NCBI GenBank assembly: GCA_029939815.1
Contig: JAOZSF010000041.1
Coordinates: 1 to 10,466 of the forward strand
DNA length: 10,466 bases
From: a bacterium
GTDB taxonomy: Bacteria; Auribacterota; UBA3054; B51-G9
Direction: 5' to 3'
The position numbers and the translations under genes are program-made. The notes beneath the pieces were generated by a model. The model saw only the letters and a list, made by a program, of their open reading frames with translations. It did no database searches and was not told the DNA's origin. Of the stretch, positions 6,587-10,466 are shown in pieces (position 1 is the stretch's first letter; each line of letters begins with the position of its first letter).

Positions 6587-8257
6587 TTACCAATCTTTGT
6601 CAACAGGTATATAACCCGCAGCATGAGCCTTTTGCTTTCTCATTTTTCGTTTGTTCCGTTGATCTTCTTTAAAATTCTTAAGCATTTGTTTAACCTGTTT
6701 TTTATCTAACTTAGGTTGCTTTTCCTGCTTTTTATTCTGTTTTTCCTGCTCTTTATTCTGTGGTTTATTTTGTTTTTGTTTGTCATTTTGCTTTTTATCC
6801 TGTTTTTGCTTGTCCTTCTTTTTATCTTTTTTCTGATCTTTATTCTTATTCTGTTTCTTCTTGTCGTCTTTATTGTCTTTTTTCTTTTTGTTCTTCTGCT
6901 TATTATTCTGCTTGTTGTTTTTGTTTTGATTCTTCTGGTTCTTGTCGTCAAACTCTTTGCGCGCCTTTATTAAATATCTTAACCCTACTTCCTGACTCGG
7001 AGGCGCGTTAGTCCAGCTGCTCTCCAAATACTTGGCTGATAATTCTAAATCACTGTGCGCCGTCGCAAGAAATTTTACCGCATTGTCAATCTTTTGTGCC
7101 AAAGTCTTCTGCGGTCCGTTAGTCATTCCGGGCATCCCGCCTGTTGGCGGCATTTTTGAATTGAGCTTTGACTGGATATTGCCCATAAGCGAATTAAATT
7201 CTTCTGATATTTTTTTGAATTCAGATTGACTTGATTTCTTAGGACTCACAAGCATATATTTTATTCTCTTTAGTATGTCTTCTCCACTCGCTGAAAACTG
7301 CTTGTTGGTTTCATCTTTGGTCGCATTGCCTGCCTGTTTAAGTTTACTCTCAATCTCGCTGAGCTTGTTTATAGTTGACGCTGTCGTCGTGTTAGTAGAA
7401 CTTAATGATGATGCCGATTCAGCAAGTGATTTGTAAATACCGATTAATTCACGTGTGGACTGATCTAAAGAAAACTGCTTTTGAGCTGATGGATTTTGTT
7501 GCAGTTGAGTATTCGGCATCCCTTGTTGCATTTGTGGACTTTGTTTTCCATACAATTTTTCCGGTGGGAGATTTGTTCGAAGAGCTCTAAACCCCTCTCT
7601 TATTTCAAACGTTTTTTGGACGTAATTTTGCTCATTGGTAAAAATATCTGTAAGTGAACCGGTAAATTCCATTTGATTTGTAATTCCAAATGACAATGTT
7701 TCTATAAGCTTTTTAGTTTGAACATTGTTTTGCGCCTGAACTCCAATTAATTTCTCAAGCTCTTTAAGAAGCTTGTTCAACGGATCATCTTTCTTCTTTT
7801 TATCCTTTTTCTTCTTGCTTTCAATTTCTTTTAACTTAAGCTGAACATATTCAATATTGTACTTTACATCCTCGTCATCCCGGTCAAGTCTTAACGCGCG
7901 CTTGTATGACTCAAGCGCCTCTTTAAGTTTTCCCTGCTGAACGAGGCAATCACCGATATTATAATAGCATTTCATTTCAATTTTTTCTGTCGCCATTTCT
8001 AACGCTTTTTTATATGATGCAATTGCTTTATCATATTTCTTTTGCTTATAAAACACATTGGCTTGATTATAATTAATATCAGAATTGTCCGGCGCGTCTA
8101 TTTGTGCCGCTGTGTATTCCTGTTGCGCGGCTTTATAATTTTCCTGCTCGTAAAAATCGTTGCCCTTTTTTACTTTCTCGGCAATCGTATTTACATCGGC
8201 AGCAGATGTTGCTAACGAAACAAAAAAGGTTAAAATTATTAAAGAGATTAATTTCAT
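6587..8257 (-). CDS. batC: BatC-type periplasmic TPR protein with Lys/Gln/Asn-rich tail
   Basis: From the ATG at 8257 this is a 556-residue exported protein: signal peptide 1-20 (cleavage near TSAA-D), three clear TPR units at about 26-59, 60-93 and 96-129 with a partial fourth, a lysine-rich linker (about 147-157), a long helical middle section (about 160-436) rich in Q, S, N and K that I do not recognise, a low-complexity tail of K, Q, N and D at about 437-520, and a final segment ending in PVDKDW. A C-terminal KDW-like end after a low-complexity tail is familiar in BatC proteins. Family members are usually much shorter, so the middle section is an expansion. The in-frame TTG at 8269 is rejected because GGAG sits 6 nt before the ATG, which also starts the signal peptide cleanly. 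It begins 14 bp after batB. Confidence 0.87.
   Translation of the reverse strand: MKLISLIILTFFVSLATSAADVNTIAEKVKKGNDFYEQENYKAAQQEYTAAQIDAPDNSDINYNQANVFYKQKKYDKAIASYKKALEMATEKIEMKCYYNIGDCLVQQGKLKEALESYKRALRLDRDDEDVKYNIEYVQLKLKEIESKKKKDKKKKDDPLNKLLKELEKLIGVQAQNNVQTKKLIETLSFGITNQMEFTGSLTDIFTNEQNYVQKTFEIREGFRALRTNLPPEKLYGKQSPQMQQGMPNTQLQQNPSAQKQFSLDQSTRELIGIYKSLAESASSLSSTNTTTASTINKLSEIESKLKQAGNATKDETNKQFSASGEDILKRIKYMLVSPKKSSQSEFKKISEEFNSLMGNIQSKLNSKMPPTGGMPGMTNGPQKTLAQKIDNAVKFLATAHSDLELSAKYLESSWTNAPPSQEVGLRYLIKARKEFDDKNQKNQNKNNKQNNKQKNKKKKDNKDDKKKQNKNKDQKKDKKKDKQKQDKKQNDKQKQNKPQNKEQEKQNKKQEKQPKLDKKQVKQMLKNFKEDQRNKRKMRKQKAHAAGYIPVDKDW
6698..6949 (-). repeat. Low-complexity Lys/Gln/Asn/Asp coding tract in batC
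   Basis: About 84 codons (residues 437-520) use almost only K, Q, N and D with a few E, P and L. Short motifs such as KDKKK, KQNK and NKQ recur irregularly. The opposite strand is therefore T-rich and yields long false reading frames. The tract separates the helical middle of BatC from its conserved-looking end. Confidence 0.85.
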
Positions 8258-8263
8258 TTCTAA

Positions 8264-8267
8264 CTCC
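8264..8267 (-). promoter_or_regulatory. Ribosome binding site of batC
   Basis: On the minus strand GGAG is followed by six nucleotides and then the ATG at 8257-8255. It lies in the 14-bp gap after the batB stop and decides the batC start in favour of this ATG over the in-frame TTG at 8269. It is the clearest Shine-Dalgarno in the window; most other starts here have only A-rich leaders. Confidence 0.75.
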
Positions 8268-8271
8268 AAAT

Positions 8272-9279
8272 TTATGAACGGTTCTTCTTATAATCGGTTA
8301 TTAAGGATTCACTTATTATGAAAAGCAGTGCTAAAGCTAATGGCCATTGAAACCTCGGCTCATACCGCTTCTTACGTGTGCTCTGTAAATCCGTTTTGTT
8401 CATTTTGGCTATCCTGTCCTTATAGATTTTATCAAGTTCTATCCCGGATGCTGATGCCTGAATATAGGCCCCGCCGGTTATTAAAGCAATCTTTTTTAAT
8501 GTCTTTTCATCAAGCTTTGAGAGCACAAGCTGACCTTTCGAATCTTTCAAATATACTTTTTTCCCTTTTGTATTTTTTATGCGAATAGGACTTCCGGATG
8601 GTGTGCCTATTCCTATGCAGTAAATCTTTATTCCTTTTTCAGCAGCAAGCTTTGCCGCTTCAATAGGATTGCTGTCATGATCTTCGCCGTCAGTGATAAT
8701 TATCAAAGCGCGATTCTTCTTTTCTTTACCTTCAAATGCAGAAACAGCTTTTCTTATTGCTTCACCAATCTGTGTTCCGCCGCGAGGGATTAATGTCGGG
8801 TTTAACTCGTCAACAAACATCCGGCATGCTCCATAATCAAGCGTTAACGGGCATTGCACAAATGCTGTACCCGCAAAAGCAATTAGTCCTATCCGGTCTC
8901 CTTTCATCATTCTTATTAAATCTAAAATCTCACGCCGGGCACGGTCAAGTCTGTTCGGCTTTATATCATCAGCAAACATACTTCTTGAAACATCAACCGC
9001 GACAATAACATCAATACCGCGCCTCTGAATCTTTTCCCAGTGATATCCCCACTTCGGTTGGATAAGCGCGAATACGATTGATAACAACGCAAGCACAAGT
9101 AACGCGTATTTATATTTTTGCTTTTGAATACTTACGTGCTCGGTAAGTTGTTTCAACATCTCGTTTTGAGCAAACAGACGCAACAGGGAATTCCGCCGCT
9201 TAAATGCCCAAAAGAGGAACAAAGCGATTGCTATGACAATCCATATACCATGAATAAATATAAGTTTACCAAATTGCAT
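8272..9279 (-). CDS. batB: BatB: membrane-anchored von Willebrand A protein
   Basis: This 335-residue inner-membrane protein has two N-terminal helices (about 9-26 and 58-73), a von Willebrand factor A domain at about 88-290, and a C-terminal helix at about 311-325. The metal-ion-dependent adhesion site is intact: DVSRS (D96, S98, S100), the threonine in GGTQIGEAI (T169), and ITDGED (D197). The family signatures FVQCPLTLDYG and RRGIDVIVAVDVSRSM place it in the BatA/BatB group, and gene order makes it BatB. VWA proteins of this type are proposed to work with a MoxR ATPase, probably as an adaptor or client-binding subunit on the periplasmic side. It starts 155 bp after batA, with an A-rich leader and no strong ribosome site, and stops 14 bp before the batC ATG. 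Confidence 0.94.
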   Translation of the reverse strand: MQFGKLIFIHGIWIVIAIALFLFWAFKRRNSLLRLFAQNEMLKQLTEHVSIQKQKYKYALLVLALLSIVFALIQPKWGYHWEKIQRRGIDVIVAVDVSRSMFADDIKPNRLDRARREILDLIRMMKGDRIGLIAFAGTAFVQCPLTLDYGACRMFVDELNPTLIPRGGTQIGEAIRKAVSAFEGKEKKNRALIIITDGEDHDSNPIEAAKLAAEKGIKIYCIGIGTPSGSPIRIKNTKGKKVYLKDSKGQLVLSKLDEKTLKKIALITGGAYIQASASGIELDKIYKDRIAKMNKTDLQSTRKKRYEPRFQWPLALALLFIISESLITDYKKNRS

Positions 9280-9311
9280 TTGATTTTTTAATTTGTTGTT
9301 TTATTAATTTT

Positions 9312-9367
9312 CACCAATCCACCCAATGAAATAACGTGCGCTTGTCGCACGGTCATCCACCAATCCA
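9312..9367. repeat. Direct repeat CACCAATCCA, two copies, in the batA-batB spacer
   Basis: CACCAATCCA occurs at 9312-9321 and 9358-9367, with related fragments (CATCCAC, CATCCA) next to the second copy. On the coding strand this reads TGGATTGGTG. It looks like remains of a short tandem repeat split by the 9335-9351 hairpin. Confidence 0.6.
9335..9351. repeat. Inverted repeat (hairpin) in the batA-batB spacer
   Basis: CGTGCG and CGCACG face each other across the 5-nt loop CTTGT, giving a 6-bp GC-rich stem. There is no U-run after it on the minus strand, so it is not an intrinsic terminator for the operon. Confidence 0.7.
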
Positions 9368-9368
9368 T

Positions 9369-9387
9369 CCAAGGTCAAAGACCTTGG
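9369..9387. repeat. Perfect 8-bp inverted repeat in the batA-batB spacer
   Basis: CCAAGGTC, then AAA, then GACCTTGG form an uninterrupted 8-bp stem with a 3-nt loop. It is the strongest hairpin in the spacer. No T-tract follows on either strand, so an operator, an RNA processing or stability element, or a palindromic repeat remnant is more likely than a terminator. Confidence 0.8.
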
Positions 9388-9405
9388 TTACATTCCTTGT
9401 GGCTG

Positions 9406-9418
9406 CAGTTTTTAACTG
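9406..9418. repeat. Short inverted repeat in the batA-batB spacer
   Basis: CAGTT-TTT-AACTG forms a 5-bp stem that can be lengthened in RNA by wobble pairs out to 9403-9421. Alone it is weak; it is listed because it is one of four consecutive palindromes. Confidence 0.5.
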
Positions 9419-9430
9419 TGGAATTGTCCG

Positions 9431-9441
9431 GCCATCATGGC
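9431..9441. repeat. Short palindrome spanning the batA stop codon
   Basis: GCCAT-C-ATGGC includes the batA TGA stop (9435-9437). The 5-bp stem with a single-base centre may be chance, but it adjoins three further hairpins on its batB side. Confidence 0.45.
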
Positions 9442-10433
9442 AGTTTTTTAAATTTTGTATTTGCAAGAAGAATTTCTAATATAAGAAATATAGACCCGGC
9501 AATGGCAAAATTTGCAAACTGCTCTTTGTATTCCATGTAATGAAAAACTTCAGTCTTAGTCTTTTCCATTTTATTTATATCATCATAAATCTTCTTTAAG
9601 GAATTCTTGTTCGTTGCTCTGAAATATTTCCCGCTCGATACATTTGCTACTTCCTTTAAAAGATTTTCATCTATATCAACCGCCATTCTTTGATACGTTT
9701 TGCCTCCAAACATATCTACCGCGGGGACAGGAGCGTAAGGGGATGCTGTTCCAACACCAACTGTATATATTTTTACACCGAGCTCCCGAGCCATTTCCGC
9801 GGCCGTTTCAGGTGAAATCAATCCGCTGTTGTTTTTTCCGTCGGTAAGAAGAATTACAACTTTGCTTTTTGCCTTTGAATTTTCCATACGAAGAACCGAA
9901 GTGGCTATTGCGTCCCCGATAGAAGTGCTGTTTTGCCCGGCAATTCCTATTTTACATTTGTCAAGAAATTTCAAAAGCACTCCGTAGTCAAGAGTTAAGG
10001 GGCATTGAGTATAAGCGTCTTCACCATAAACAACCAATCCTATTCTGTCATTTCTTCTTTTTTTAATAAATTGTTCAACTACTTGTTTAGCAACATCAAG
10101 CCGGCTTATATCAGGATTCTTTGTTAAGTCTCCGGCAAGCATACTCCCCGAAGTGTCAATAGCCAAAATTATGTCGATACCGTTTGTCGTAACCTTTGTG
10201 TCTTCTTTTCCACGTTGCGGTCGGGCAAGTGCTAATGTGAGCAGTATAATTGCAAAACATCTCAAAACCAAAACTATGTGCCGCGAATATAACGACGGCG
10301 ATGGTTTGATTTTCTTCAGCATGGTTATTGACGAATATTTAACTGTGCCGCCTGATGCCCGGAAATAATGCCATATTATTACCGGAATCAGCAGCAATAG
10401 AAAAAACCATAATGGATCATGAAATCGGAGCAT
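9435..10433 (-). CDS. batA: BatA: membrane-anchored von Willebrand A protein
   Basis: This 332-residue inner-membrane protein starts with the BatA-type N-terminal region (FHDPLWFFLLLLIPVIIW, helix at about 8-24; second helix at about 52-70). A von Willebrand A domain follows at about 86-290 and a last helix at about 306-324. The metal site is complete: DTSGSM (D93, S95, S97), the threonine in STSIGDAI (T170), and LTDGKN (D198). Signatures YTQCPLTLDYG and GIDIILAIDTSGSM match BatA/BatB proteins. First position in the cluster and the N-terminal motif make it BatA. It probably pairs with BatB and a MoxR ATPase encoded upstream, outside the window. The ATG at 10433 has no clear Shine-Dalgarno and sits behind AT-rich tandem repeats. 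The stop is 155 bp before batB, an unusually wide gap for this operon type. Confidence 0.94.
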   Translation of the reverse strand: MLRFHDPLWFFLLLLIPVIIWHYFRASGGTVKYSSITMLKKIKPSPSLYSRHIVLVLRCFAIILLTLALARPQRGKEDTKVTTNGIDIILAIDTSGSMLAGDLTKNPDISRLDVAKQVVEQFIKKRRNDRIGLVVYGEDAYTQCPLTLDYGVLLKFLDKCKIGIAGQNSTSIGDAIATSVLRMENSKAKSKVVILLTDGKNNSGLISPETAAEMARELGVKIYTVGVGTASPYAPVPAVDMFGGKTYQRMAVDIDENLLKEVANVSSGKYFRATNKNSLKKIYDDINKMEKTKTEVFHYMEYKEQFANFAIAGSIFLILEILLANTKFKKLP

Positions 10434-10441
10434 TTTTAATT

Positions 10442-10466
10442 GTTATTAGTTATTAGTTAATAGTTA
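10442..10466. repeat. 7-bp tandem repeat upstream of batA
   Basis: Units GTTATTA, GTTATTA, GTTAATA and a partial GTTA run to the right edge, starting 8 bp upstream of the batA start codon. The array is cut by the window end. It occupies the place where a ribosome site or promoter for batA would be sought, and no convincing version of either is visible. Confidence 0.7.

Larger units (their letters stand above)
32..10433 (-). other. Probable co-directional transcription unit: bat genes plus two-component system
   Basis: Nine genes in a row share the minus strand with gaps of 155, 14, 46, 25, 72, 20, 28 and 7 bp in gene order. No intrinsic terminator (GC stem followed by a U-run) is visible in any gap. 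The batB-to-batE block and the kinase-regulator pair are tightly spaced and very likely each co-transcribed. Whether the two blocks form one transcript, and whether a promoter lies in the 155-bp gap, cannot be decided from sequence alone. Confidence 0.5.

Noticed and set aside
6706..6951. Minus-strand frame rich in Arg, Lys and Thr, resembling a nucleic-acid-binding peptide
   Set aside because: It is a shifted frame of the same low-complexity batC tract and has no independent start signal.
6716..6973. Plus-strand reading frame, very rich in Leu, Phe, Ile and Val, looking like a multi-span membrane protein
   Set aside because: It is the antisense of the K/Q/N-rich tract of batC. T-rich complement codons automatically give hydrophobic residues; no ribosome site or family resemblance.
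8258..8269. TTG start for batC four codons upstream
   Set aside because: GGAG is correctly spaced for the ATG at 8257 and overlaps the TTG region, and the signal peptide begins naturally at that ATG.
9280..9434. A small gene or tRNA in the batA-batB spacer
   Set aside because: No open frame of useful length with a start signal and no cloverleaf; the palindromes are too short and wrongly spaced for a tRNA.

Overview
All genes in this window lie on the minus strand, so they read from the right end to the left. The DNA is AT-rich. The layout is a Bacteroides-aerotolerance-type (Bat) operon followed by a two-component system of the NtrB/NtrC class. The host is a diderm bacterium: several products carry Sec signal peptides, the Bat proteins are typical inner-membrane/periplasm proteins, and the response regulator is a sigma-54 activator. 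The phylum cannot be fixed from the sequence. A PVC-group lineage (Lentisphaerota, Kiritimatiellota, Omnitrophota or similar) is my guess from protein style and the degenerate short tandem repeats, and it is weakly held.

Right half (10433 down to 3906): batA, batB, batC, batD and batE in canonical order. BatA and BatB are membrane-anchored von Willebrand A proteins with intact metal-site motifs. BatC is a periplasmic TPR protein with a very long Lys/Gln/Asn tail. BatD is a large exported, C-terminally anchored beta-rich protein. BatE combines TPRs, two membrane helices and an SH3-like domain. The usual partners upstream of batA (a MoxR AAA+ ATPase and a DUF58 protein) would lie beyond the right edge. 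The family is thought to form an envelope complex around MoxR. The original aerotolerance role is not established in most lineages.

Left half (3833 down to 32): a small secreted protein with a carboxypeptidase-regulatory-like beta domain, a 103-residue CxxC protein, a membrane sensor histidine kinase, and a receiver-AAA+-Fis response regulator. Gaps are mostly 7 to 72 bp and the strand never changes, so these genes could be co-transcribed with bat. That is inference. No terminator is visible between any two genes. The only large gap is 155 bp between batA and batB.

The least ordinary parts are not whole genes: a perfect 16-bp inverted repeat inside batD, a cluster of four hairpins between batA and batB, a 9-bp in-frame minisatellite forming the end of the secreted protein, and 7- to 8-bp tandem repeats at several gene edges. 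I did not find a clearly new multi-gene system. No RNA genes, insertion sequences or CRISPR arrays were seen.
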